NCBI RefSeq assembly: GCF_017982655.1 | Contig: NZ_JABXYX010000070.1 | Span: 1-40,647 of the forward strand | Reading direction: 5' to 3' | DNA from: Brasilonema sp. CT11 | GTDB lineage: Bacteria > Cyanobacteriota > Cyanobacteriia > Cyanobacteriales > Nostocaceae | Length of the DNA: 40,647 nucleotides | Shown: positions 1 to 7,494 of the stretch, in pieces | Numbering within the stretch: position 1 is the first letter of the stretch | Layout: each line of letters starts with the position of its first letter | The notes under the pieces: model-generated | What the model saw: only the letters and a program-made list of their open reading frames with translations | What the model was told of the DNA's origin: nothing | Databases searched by the model: none | Made by a program: the position numbers and the translations under genes

Positions 1-74
1 TATCCAGCCTTGTTCCACGTAAAACTTTGTTGAGTCTTTTGGCAAAACAATTTAAGGCAAAAACAGTTTAACAA

Positions 75-96
75 CAGAGGCGCTATAGCGCCTCTG
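75..96 (-). terminator. Palindromic terminator after the S4-domain gene
   Basis: A perfect 22-base palindrome (arms CAGAGGCGCTA and its complement) lies directly after the stop codon of the minus-strand S4-domain gene. On the minus strand it is followed by a T-rich run (TTGTTAAACTGTTTTTG). This is the layout of an intrinsic terminator. The stem is GC-rich, but the T tract starts a few bases late. Confidence 0.6.
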
Positions 97-97
97 C

Positions 98-877
98 CTA
101 CATATATCTTGTTAACTGCACACGGTAGCGGTCTTTTTTAGTAACAGCAATTTCCCCAACTTCTAAACGTCCTTTACTACGAATGGCGATTAAATCGCCT
201 GTTTTTAGTTGAGAACTTGCTTGAGTTATTTCCTTCCAGTTGACGCGAACATCTCCGCTGTCAATTAACTCAACCATTTTGCTACGAGACATTCCAAAAC
301 CAGCAGAGGCGATCGCATCCAACCTTAAAGAAGCTTCCACAGTGGTTAGTTCTTTTTTCTTTGGTTCGCGCACCTTCAACTCACTCAAATCTATAGGCTG
401 AGTTTTCACGGGAACCGATCGCACCTGCTTGAGATTCATTTCCAAAAACTCTGCTAACTCCGGTACGACGATTACCTGTGCACCACGTTCGCCCAGTACA
501 ATAATGTCCCCCGTCTTTTCGCGGACAATCCCAGTTCCCAACATTGCGCCCAAAAAGTCGCGGTGAGTGGCGGTATCAAACAAGAAATTTCCGGCTATGT
601 CTAAAGCGGTGAGTGCGACTTGAGATTGATCCAAAGGGATTTCGGAACGGGCGATCGCCACTCTTTTGCGTTCAGCTTGGGGATATCCACCCCAAACCAC
701 CAACTGCACTTCTGTCAGACGGCTAAATACCTGTTGAATTTCTGCTAACTCTGGAGGAGACAGAAAATCAGTGAAAACCACTTCCCAAGTTTTGATGGCA
801 AGTTCCGCCTGGTCAATCACACGAGCTATACTATCTCGATTTTCAACACCTTTTAAAAGTTCTTCCCGTGGCAACAT
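98..877 (-). CDS. Photosystem II S4-domain RNA-binding protein (YlmH-like)
   Basis: This 259-residue protein matches the cyanobacterial and chloroplast 'photosystem II S4 domain protein' family, relatives of firmicute YlmH. The first 170 residues form the YlmH-type RNA-binding fold (for example VVWGGYPQAERKRVAIAR and the GDIIVLGERGAQVIV stretch). The last 75 or so form an S4 domain (RLDAIASAGFGMSRSKMVELI, then a basic GDVRVNW strand). The family is thought to bind structured RNA; a direct link to photosystem II is by name and plant homologues, not shown here. The start at 877 fits the family length. A tandem heptamer repeat begins only 5 bases upstream of the ATG and there is no clear Shine-Dalgarno site. 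A palindromic terminator follows the stop. Confidence 0.85.
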   Translation of the reverse strand: MLPREELLKGVENRDSIARVIDQAELAIKTWEVVFTDFLSPPELAEIQQVFSRLTEVQLVVWGGYPQAERKRVAIARSEIPLDQSQVALTALDIAGNFLFDTATHRDFLGAMLGTGIVREKTGDIIVLGERGAQVIVVPELAEFLEMNLKQVRSVPVKTQPIDLSELKVREPKKKELTTVEASLRLDAIASAGFGMSRSKMVELIDSGDVRVNWKEITQASSQLKTGDLIAIRSKGRLEVGEIAVTKKDRYRVQLTRYM

Positions 878-882
878 TTGAA

Positions 883-952
883 ACAGTTATCAGTTATCAG
901 TTATCTAGTTACAAGTTAGCAGTTATCAGTTATCACTGTTCACTGTTCACTG
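883..952. repeat. Short tandem heptamer repeats (STRR), two units
   Basis: Imperfect tandem copies of CAGTTAT (883 to about 936) run into tandem GTTCACT (937-952). Such short tandemly repeated repetitive sequences are typical of heterocystous cyanobacteria. The block lies in the leader of the S4-domain gene. The same two blocks in the same order occur at 34804-34925. Confidence 0.8.
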
Positions 953-1211
953 ACTACCCTTCGGGGAAGACCTCCGGTCTCGCTGCGCTTTAGACCTTTG
1001 GGCGTGCGCTTTGCGCATACGCCAGATGCCTCTGTCGGGAAAACGCGCTTGTGCTACAACGGGGGGAACCCCAACGCCAGATACCAAGTGAGGGAAACCC
1101 TCCTGCAGTACTGGCTCCCTCCGGGTTCACCAGTCGCCTACGGCGGGAAACCCGCCTGCAGCGCTGGATTCACCGCAACGCACTGGCTCCCCTCCTGCAG
1201 CACTGGACTCA
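953..1211. repeat. Mosaic of palindromic GC-rich repeats
   Basis: No credible gene is seen between the S4-domain gene and the next one. The stretch is built from short inverted-repeat modules: ACCTCCGGTCTCGCTGCGC, GTGCGCTTTGCGCATACGCC, a CCAGATGCC/CCAGATACC pair (from 1021 and 1079), and three copies of a CCTGCAG-(t/c)-(a/g)-CTGG-like unit near 1102, 1152 and 1193. Related modules recur at 1835-1985 and 39260-39460. Short open frames here are repeat translations, not genes. Confidence 0.7.
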
Positions 1212-1715
1212 CTATTCCCTGGGCGCGGCGTAACCTTGAATATTTTCTGGTTCAAACTGACGTAAGACACGGGTTGCTTGACGGGTAAGAATTTCAGAAC
1301 CTTGAACGACAACCAAGTATTTGCCAGCATTTAAGCGATTGCGGTAAGGTAAAGCGTCACCGCTTCCAACCAATAAACCGACTCCACCACCAGCAAACGC
1401 ACTACCCATAGCACCTGCAACAGCGCCCAGCAGTCCACCAATAATGTGATTGCCAATTTCACCTGCCCAAGCAAAAGTGTCCAAGCCAGTGAGGAGGCTA
1501 AAAGTAATACCTGCGAAAAATCCAAACGGTACCAGCCAAACAGCCATGAACTGAGTTTGCTTCTTTGCTTGCTCGTTGGGGTCAATCAAGCCAAATTCAT
1601 CAGCAGTTTTATAACCTCTACCCAAAATTGTAGATTTTATCGCTTCTTTTTCTAAAGCTAGATAAGCAGCTTCTGCTTGGATGCGGTCAGCTAAAACGGC
1701 AATAAGATAATTCAT
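1212..1715 (-). CDS. Conserved membrane protein with glycine-zipper segment
   Basis: A 167-residue protein of a cyanobacterial family without a known function. The N-terminal 60 residues are soluble and resemble a small alpha/beta sensor-like fold (MNYLIAVLADRIQAEAAYLAL). They are followed by a hydrophobic segment (FMAVWLVPFGFFAGITFSLL) and a Gly/Ala-rich segment (GGLLGAVAGAMGSAFAGGG), a glycine-zipper pattern seen in proteins that pack tightly in membranes. A C-terminal YLVVVQGSEILTRQATRVL strand-helix follows. The last codons and the stop lie at the edge of the neighbouring palindromic repeat, so the C-terminal GYAAPRE tail may have been changed by repeat insertion. No function can be given. 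Confidence 0.75.
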   Translation of the reverse strand: MNYLIAVLADRIQAEAAYLALEKEAIKSTILGRGYKTADEFGLIDPNEQAKKQTQFMAVWLVPFGFFAGITFSLLTGLDTFAWAGEIGNHIIGGLLGAVAGAMGSAFAGGGVGLLVGSGDALPYRNRLNAGKYLVVVQGSEILTRQATRVLRQFEPENIQGYAAPRE

Positions 1716-1834
1716 TGATGTTAAAACTCAAATCTAATAAGGATGAAAATACAGCACATTGCAAGTAAATGAAGTACAGTACTGAGGTCTAAAAAGCTGA
1801 CACAAAGCCCTTTTTACTTTGGTAGCTGAGCTTT

Positions 1835-1985
1835 GTCGTATGCGCAAAGCGCACGCCTTACGGCTAACGCGTAGCGTCTCCGGAGGAGATAGCTCTGACT
1901 CCTGACTCCTGAACGGCAGGCGCTTCAAGCCGGGAAACCCGTCCAACGCGCTGCCTCCTCCTGACTCCTGACGTTACGACTCCTG
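1835..1985. repeat. Palindromic repeat block with CTGACTCCT repeats
   Basis: The gap between the membrane protein and the next gene holds inverted modules (TATGCGCAAAGCGCACGCC, GCTAACGCGTAGCGTCTCC), repeated CTGACTCCTGA units, and a GCCGGGAAACCCG module shared with the blocks at 953-1211 and 39260-39460. No gene is supported in it. Confidence 0.65.
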
Positions 1986-1997
1986 AATTTTCCTGTA

Positions 1998-2375
1998 TCA
2001 CTGTACTAAGTCAAGAGGCTCGCAAAAATTGTTTACACTTTTCTTCAATACATATATTAAAACAGGCGTTGCTAACATTTTAGGAAAAGTCGGCATTGTT
2101 TTGAGATGTTCCATCATCCCTTTAACTGAACCCTTAACCAAATCATCCCGAAATTCTTCTTGACAAATAACGGCACGCCATTTTCGAGCTAAAGCATCTA
2201 ACCATTCTGAATTTGCTATTTCTGGTTGTTGTCCGGCTCGAATTGCTAAAGTTATTGCAGCATCTTCCAAATCTCCATCACATTCTTCTATAATATCCAG
2301 TGCTTCCATAGCTATAAAGTCATCTGCAACTTGAGAGCGAAACAGTGCAATTTCTTTTGCCGTAACTTTCGTCAT
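1998..2375 (-). CDS. Conserved hypothetical protein, 125 aa
   Basis: A small, acidic, helix-rich protein with an ATG start. No catalytic motif or signal peptide is visible. Its N-terminal half (AKEIALFRSQVADDFIAMEAL) and middle (DLEDAAITLAIRAGQQP) look like short amphipathic helices, with some resemblance to UBA-like three-helix motifs (CDGDLEDAAITLAI), but this is weak. The C-terminus (MLATPVLIYVLKKSV) is more hydrophobic. It lies on the same strand downstream of tolC, but a strong hairpin lies between them, so it probably has its own promoter. Function unknown. Confidence 0.6.
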   Translation of the reverse strand: MTKVTAKEIALFRSQVADDFIAMEALDIIEECDGDLEDAAITLAIRAGQQPEIANSEWLDALARKWRAVICQEEFRDDLVKGSVKGMMEHLKTMPTFPKMLATPVLIYVLKKSVNNFCEPLDLVQ

Positions 2376-2476
2376 CAGATTGTGTTTTCAGTGTTTGAAG
2401 TTTTCCTTTATGCTAGGATATGACAATTTTGATTGCTCAAATCAACAATTCACGAAAAAACGTAAAAGGGCAGGAG

Positions 2477-2515
2477 AAAAGGGGAAAGATTTTCCTCTTT
2501 AACCTTTCCCCTTTT
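2477..2515 (-). terminator. Hairpin after tolC
   Basis: A 12-bp perfect stem (AAAAGGGGAAAG at 2477-2488 pairing with CTTTCCCCTTTT at 2504-2515) with a 15-base loop lies 30 bases past the stop of the tolC-like gene. It is likely to end the kai-tolC transcript. The U tract is weak, so it could also be a dispersed repeat. Confidence 0.5.
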
Positions 2516-2544
2516 CCTTCCAAGCCAGCACTGGCTCCTGATGA

Positions 2545-4758
2545 CTATTGAGTAACCGAGCCTGCTGCTCTAGAGGTGACTGCTCGTTGTAAACCAGCTA
2601 GAGCACGATTGTAACTCAAAATTGCTGTGACTCGTTGACCTTCAGCTTGTGTCAAGGCATTTTCTGAGTCAATAACTTCAGTTTGAGTGCCGACACCTGC
2701 TTGGAATCGCAAACGTGCTAGACGTAGAGACTCTCTAGCTTGTTCAAGAGCAGTAGTAGCCGTTTGAACATTCTGCAAGTTAGATTGCAGTTGAGAATAA
2801 TAACTTTCTACGTCATAACGAATTTGGTTGCGCGCACTGGCAAACTGATTTTCAGCAATCCGAATGCCGGTCTTGTATTGAGATGCGGTTGCTCTTGCTG
2901 CTCCACCATCGTACAAAGTCAAAGTAGCGTTAACTCCTAGGGAATAATTATCGGTACCGTTTCTTTGATCGTCAAACGTATCTCCCAGCTGGTACCTACC
3001 GACCAAGCTCACTTGAGGACCTAGCTGACCGAGCGCTTGGCGTCGCTGTTGTTCATTTATGTTCCGTTGCGCCAAATACTGTTGCAGTTCTGGACGGTTT
3101 TTAAAAGCTAAGACAAGAGTTTCAGGCAGCGGAATATTCCACAGAGCAGCTATTCTGACTGGCTCAGCCGAACTAATATCAACTGACTGCGGCAAACTTA
3201 ATGTTTGGGCTAATTTACGGCGAGCAATTTGCTGCTGTGAGATACCACTTGTCAGCTGTTGTTGAAAATTTGCTAAATTGACCTGAGCACGTAGAACATC
3301 AAATCGAGTACTCACACCAGCGGCTTCCAAAGCTTGTGCATCTCGCAAACTAGCCTGACCATTTCTCACGGCAGACTGGGCAATGCGTACCTGTTCATCT
3401 GCTGCCTGCAGATCGTAGTATTGAGAAGTGACAGTTAGGCGGATTTCCTCAGATTGACGCTCAACATCCAATTCATAGTAACGTAGCTGCTCCTCAGCTT
3501 GTCGAATGCTGGCTGTTGTTCGTCCAGAGGTGTAGAGATCGTACTGCACAGAAGCACTGCCTTGGAAATTTGTAGTAGAGGGTACATTTTCGAGTGCTGT
3601 GCCTGTGGAATTAGCTTGTTGTTGATTCAAGAAAGCAGGTCCACCACGGGTGAGACCTGCAGTCAGACCGGCACTAGGCAACAACGCGGCTTGCGCCTGC
3701 CTTACGCTAGCTCGACTGCGGTCTACAGTTAATAACGATATCTGTAGATCTTGATTGTTTCGCCGTGCTATCTCCAGAGCCTGTGCCAAAGTAATCGGTT
3801 GAGTTCCCTGAATCCTAACTTCTTCTGATTTTGTAGGAAACTGTAGAGGATTCGGGTTGGCTTTGAGATAATTAGGGAGCTGCACCGAACCTGCTGGCGC
3901 AGGAGTGGTTTGCACAGGAGTTGTTTGCGCAGGAGTTGTTCGCGATCGCCTGGAGGAACCCGCCTGAGTTATTCGCGCAGGAGTTGTTCCTTGTGACTTA
4001 GAAGAACTTGCCTGAGCTACCAAATTTTTCGTAGTATTTTGTTGGGAGCAGGTAGAGGAGTCTAGAAGCACGGAAGCAGAACGACCGACCTGACTTTTAC
4101 CATTGCTGGCTTGTTGTGGGCATGAGTTCATCTGCTCCAACAGCTTTGCGACTTCTACTGAGCCACGAACTGGGGTTTGTGACTTGTTTGGTAACTGAGC
4201 AGAACTTTTCTTTTCTGTAGGGACTTGCCCCGAAGAAGGCGTTTTTTGTTCAACAGTGGAAGTAGGTGTTGAGATCTCGTTATAAGCAGAAAATGTATTT
4301 TTTGATTCCTCGGCAACAATTATTGGGTTGTTTTGTTTTTGTACGCTTGTCCCAGACTGAGGAATTTTATTTATCAACTGGCTTTGATTTGGGGTAGATT
4401 TAAAACTCATAAGCATACTTTGAAGCTTATGTGCTACCTTTGCTACTGGTACACCAGTTTTTCCTGTCAATATTACCTCGACACCACTACGAGTTATAGA
4501 AGATATTAAACCACCTCCCATAACATCAACAGTTGGTACTGCTGCGGCTAGAAAACTGCTACTAGTAGTATGAGGCAGTTGCGCCTTTTTAATATCGAGA
4601 GCAGTTGGAGTTCTCTCGAAAGTAGAAGTCAAGCCATCTGAAGAAGCAAAAAGCTTTACTCCTGTGGCTGGTACAGGATTTGCCCAAGCAGACTGAGTCG
4701 CTAATACTGCTGCTGTTACACCAGGAAAGAAACTACTAAATATTTGCTGTTTATTCAC
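2545..4758 (-). CDS. TolC-family outer-membrane efflux channel (HgdD-like)
   Basis: A 737-residue TolC-type protein. TolC trimers form the outer-membrane duct for type I secretion and efflux; in Anabaena the homologue HgdD exports heterocyst glycolipids and metabolites. The TolC domain runs from about residue 325 (PITLAQALEIARRNNQDLQI) to the end, with the usual duplicated helical repeat (second half near RNINEQQRRQALGQLGPQVSLVGRYQLG). The first 300 residues are a signal-peptide-like N-terminus, a short folded part (about 75-120, perhaps AMIN-like, a weak guess) and a long Ser/Thr/Gln/Pro-rich linker with TTPAQTTPVQTTPAP repeats. The start is a GTG preceded by a good GAGGGG ribosome site. It follows kaiC by 70 bp on the same strand, an order I recall for Anabaena too. 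Confidence 0.88.
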   Translation of the reverse strand: MNKQQIFSSFFPGVTAAVLATQSAWANPVPATGVKLFASSDGLTSTFERTPTALDIKKAQLPHTTSSSFLAAAVPTVDVMGGGLISSITRSGVEVILTGKTGVPVAKVAHKLQSMLMSFKSTPNQSQLINKIPQSGTSVQKQNNPIIVAEESKNTFSAYNEISTPTSTVEQKTPSSGQVPTEKKSSAQLPNKSQTPVRGSVEVAKLLEQMNSCPQQASNGKSQVGRSASVLLDSSTCSQQNTTKNLVAQASSSKSQGTTPARITQAGSSRRSRTTPAQTTPVQTTPAPAGSVQLPNYLKANPNPLQFPTKSEEVRIQGTQPITLAQALEIARRNNQDLQISLLTVDRSRASVRQAQAALLPSAGLTAGLTRGGPAFLNQQQANSTGTALENVPSTTNFQGSASVQYDLYTSGRTTASIRQAEEQLRYYELDVERQSEEIRLTVTSQYYDLQAADEQVRIAQSAVRNGQASLRDAQALEAAGVSTRFDVLRAQVNLANFQQQLTSGISQQQIARRKLAQTLSLPQSVDISSAEPVRIAALWNIPLPETLVLAFKNRPELQQYLAQRNINEQQRRQALGQLGPQVSLVGRYQLGDTFDDQRNGTDNYSLGVNATLTLYDGGAARATASQYKTGIRIAENQFASARNQIRYDVESYYSQLQSNLQNVQTATTALEQARESLRLARLRFQAGVGTQTEVIDSENALTQAEGQRVTAILSYNRALAGLQRAVTSRAAGSVTQ

Positions 4759-4828
4759 CGCATCCCCTCACACGAAAATTAAGCGGCTGAAACTGTTTTC
4801 TCCCACAGAATATCTCACGATGCCAAGT

Positions 4829-6388
4829 TTAGGGATCGGAACTCTGTGTGTCTTGAAATCCTTTGACAATGCGAGACAGTTCCGCCTTCTCATCGATAGT
4901 AACGCGCGTAGGAGCACCGCTGACAATTCGTTCGTAATTGCGGAACGAATCTTTAATTTCCGGACCGTCAGCCGTAATATTGTACTCGCGAATACCCTTG
5001 TCATGCCACGAACCACGCATTTTAAAGACATTGATTGCCCGCGCCATTTCTCCCCGAATTTCCACATACTGTAACATCAAAATTGTGTCTGTAATCGTAG
5101 AAATATGAGAGTCTGTAATAGAGTGCGAACCCATAAATTGCTCGGTTGTGTTGGTAAAAAAGCCTGTAATTTCTTCTTGCTTGGCATAACCCGTCACACC
5201 AATCACAAATTGCCGGAACGCATTATTACTTACCCCTCGTGCTAGTGCAGAAAGAGAGTCAATGGCAATACGAGATGGTTTAAATTCAGCAATTTCTGAT
5301 TTAATAATTTGCAAGTGGTCTTCTAAACCGGTTGATTCCGGATACGTACAAATTATTTTTAACAAACCTTGACGTTCTAAATCCTCAAAATCAATTCCCC
5401 ATGAGTAAGCATTGCGAGACAGTTGTGCGCGTGATTCTTCATAGGCAAATAATATCACTCGTTCACTGTGAACACAGCCATTTTGCAGAAACTTGCTCAC
5501 CAAAAGAGTTTTACCAGTACCCGTAGCTCCTGTTGCTAAAATAATCGAATCCCTAAAGAAACCACCGCCGCACATTTGGTCTAAGGCTTTAACACCAGAA
5601 GATACTCTGACGTTTGAAGACCGTTGAGTTAAGCGCATCGCTCCCAATGGGAAAATATTAATTCCTGCATTGGTAATTGTAAAAGGATATTCACCCTTCA
5701 TGTGTGTTGTACCACGCAGTTTTAGTATTTCCATTGTGCGACGGCGACGTTCTCCTTCTAAAACATTACGTACAATTGCCACATTATCGGAAACAAATTC
5801 TTCTACGCCAAAACAGGCAACAGGTCCATATTCATCTATGCGTTCTGTGGTTATAATTGTAGTAACACTTAATTGTTTCAGACGAGCAACTAGACGAAAT
5901 ATTTCTCGCCGCACAACTCCCACTGCTTCATATTGCTGAAAAACTGCTGTAATTGAGTCAATAGAAACGCGTTTAGCTCTATACTTACGAATCGCGTATT
6001 GTAAACGCTCAATCAGCGCAGAAAGATCGAAGTTGCCAACAACATCTTGTCCCTCCGGATCGGGAGAAGCATCCAGTATAAATAATTTTCCTTCATTGAT
6101 ATGATGTTCTAAATTCCAACCAAAAATCCCAGCATTTTTAATAATATCACTAGGAGATTCTTCAAATGTAACAAAGACTCCTGATTCATCAAAGTAGGTA
6201 ATACCGTTATAAAGAAATTGCAGAGAAAATAAAGTTTTGCCAGTTCCAGAGGTGCCGCTAACTAAAGTCGTTCTTCCTACAGGTAAGCCACCATGACTAA
6301 TATCGTCAAAGCCCTCTATCATTGTCCGAATTTTTTCTACACCTCGTGTCGGTGTCTTGGTTTGTTCTAAATTTTCTTTCTGACTCAT
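4829..6388 (-). CDS. kaiC: Circadian clock protein KaiC (ATPase / autokinase)
   Basis: A 519-residue double-domain RecA-like ATPase, the full family length. CI has Walker A GTSGTGKT (45-52) and the catalytic glutamate pair E76-E77. CII has Walker A GATGTGKT (287-294) and E317-E318. The autophosphorylation pair is present at S430-T431 within ITDSHISTITD, with the third residue T425 also kept. The R-rich linker and the C-terminal tail that KaiA binds (ending near residue 519) are also present. KaiC hexamers phosphorylate and dephosphorylate on a daily cycle and set global transcription through SasA/RpaA. It lies 84 bp downstream of kaiB and 70 bp upstream of the tolC-like gene. All residues known to be needed are present, so it should be active. 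Confidence 0.98.
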   Translation of the reverse strand: MSQKENLEQTKTPTRGVEKIRTMIEGFDDISHGGLPVGRTTLVSGTSGTGKTLFSLQFLYNGITYFDESGVFVTFEESPSDIIKNAGIFGWNLEHHINEGKLFILDASPDPEGQDVVGNFDLSALIERLQYAIRKYRAKRVSIDSITAVFQQYEAVGVVRREIFRLVARLKQLSVTTIITTERIDEYGPVACFGVEEFVSDNVAIVRNVLEGERRRRTMEILKLRGTTHMKGEYPFTITNAGINIFPLGAMRLTQRSSNVRVSSGVKALDQMCGGGFFRDSIILATGATGTGKTLLVSKFLQNGCVHSERVILFAYEESRAQLSRNAYSWGIDFEDLERQGLLKIICTYPESTGLEDHLQIIKSEIAEFKPSRIAIDSLSALARGVSNNAFRQFVIGVTGYAKQEEITGFFTNTTEQFMGSHSITDSHISTITDTILMLQYVEIRGEMARAINVFKMRGSWHDKGIREYNITADGPEIKDSFRNYERIVSGAPTRVTIDEKAELSRIVKGFQDTQSSDP

Positions 6389-6472
6389 GTTGACGTTTAC
6401 AAATAGGAAGGAAACCCAGTTTTTATATTAATGATTAGTAACTATTGCTGATTATTTTTGTAGTAGAACTTA

Positions 6473-6793
6473 CTATTCCAACGGTTCTTGCTCGTCCTCA
6501 ATCAATTCTTCATAAAGTAAATCTAATCCAATCAACACTCTTTCTCTGTCTGAAAGGTCTCCAATAATCCTCCGAACTGGTGGAGGCAAAATCTTGGATA
6601 ATGTTGGTGTGGCTAATATTTTATCTTCTTCCGCCAGCTGGGGGCTTTTCAGCACATCAATAACTTTTAAAGCATAAACACCTTGAAACTCTTGTTCCAA
6701 AATATTTTTGAGTGTATTTAATGCCCGTACTGAATTCGCAGTATTCCCTGCCACATAAAGCTTGAGAACATAGGTTCTTCGTGGTTGATTCAT
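6473..6793 (-). CDS. kaiB: Circadian clock protein KaiB
   Basis: A 106-residue thioredoxin-like protein that matches KaiB end to end ([21 protein letters not shown], then [22 protein letters not shown], then [21 protein letters not shown]). KaiB switches fold and binds the CI ring of KaiC at night, traps KaiA and drives dephosphorylation. It has the usual acidic C-terminal tail ([11 protein letters not shown]). It lies between kaiA (115 bp upstream) and kaiC (84 bp downstream), all on one strand. Confidence 0.98.
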   Translation of the reverse strand: MNQPRRTYVLKLYVAGNTANSVRALNTLKNILEQEFQGVYALKVIDVLKSPQLAEEDKILATPTLSKILPPPVRRIIGDLSDRERVLIGLDLLYEELIEDEQEPLE

Positions 6794-6908
6794 ATTAGGT
6801 ACAGGCTAGAAGTATAGATAGAACCACAATATCCTTTTATTGACTGTGATGGAATTTAAAGGAGCGATTTCTACCAACAAAAACTGTTGAACCTTTGATG
6901 AAGTTATG

Positions 6909-7217
6909 CTACCGAGAAATTGAACAACGGTAGAGTTCACACAAATGAGCCAGTATATCAATCAATGTTATACGGTAATCAAGTAATGCTTCATCACTCC
7001 TTCCTTCTAATTTTAGCTGTTTGGAAAATTCGTCAATCAGTTCCATGTGAATTTCTATGACTTGAGGCACAGGAATATTAGCATAAAAGACTGCATTTAT
7101 AAATTTATCAATGTAGTGTTTCAGTGTTTTGTCTGTAGTGGTAAAGTAATTTATAAGGATATGGCGGTAGTCTGATTTGAGTTCTTGCAATAATGCCTGC
7201 TCTTCGGCTCTCGTCAT
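6909..7217 (-). CDS. kaiA: Circadian clock protein KaiA, short form (C-terminal domain only)
   Basis: This 102-residue protein matches only the C-terminal four-helix bundle of KaiA (SDYRHILINYF, then VIEIHMELIDEFSKQLKLEG, then LLDYRITLIDILAHLCELYR). This domain dimerises and binds the KaiC tail to stimulate autophosphorylation. The N-terminal pseudo-receiver of Synechococcus KaiA (total about 284 residues) is absent. Short KaiA is normal in Nostoc and Anabaena, so this is a lineage trait rather than damage. The ATG at 7217 is the only sensible start. The upstream 80-codon open frame does not resemble the missing domain. Confidence 0.96.
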   Translation of the reverse strand: MTRAEEQALLQELKSDYRHILINYFTTTDKTLKHYIDKFINAVFYANIPVPQVIEIHMELIDEFSKQLKLEGRSDEALLDYRITLIDILAHLCELYRCSISR

Positions 7218-7251
7218 TGGTTAAAAAAACTGGTGGAATTCACTTCTTGTG

Positions 7252-7494
7252 TCATTTAACAGCATCGGAACAATTAAAGCTTAATATTTTATTTATATTT
7301 CTGGGCAGCAATTTGAGTATAAACTGAACGTCCCTTTGCGTGGTAGCTCTCACAAAAAATTGGTAAAGTTGGGTAACAATCACATCAGTGATGTCGCTGT
7401 TCCGCCCAAAAAACCGTTGTTCATTAGTTGAATCAACTTGAGTCCTCCAAAATGGTTTGATATCTACCTGGAAAATCATTATGGAAAATAACAT
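7252..7494 (-). CDS. Doubtful 80-aa open frame just upstream of kaiA
   Basis: An open frame on the kaiA strand ending 34 bp before kaiA. I recognise no family. The middle (SDITDVIVTQLYQFFVRATT) could be helical. It does not match the KaiA pseudo-receiver by eye. It may be a small lineage-specific gene, leader sequence of the kaiA transcript, or chance. It is listed because its place and strand fit an operon. Confidence 0.22.
   Translation of the reverse strand: MLFSIMIFQVDIKPFWRTQVDSTNEQRFFGRNSDITDVIVTQLYQFFVRATTQRDVQFILKLLPRNINKILSFNCSDAVK

Noticed and set aside
998-1330. Several overlapping short open frames on both strands
   Set aside because: They are translations of the palindromic mosaic repeat, with no ribosome site and no family resemblance.
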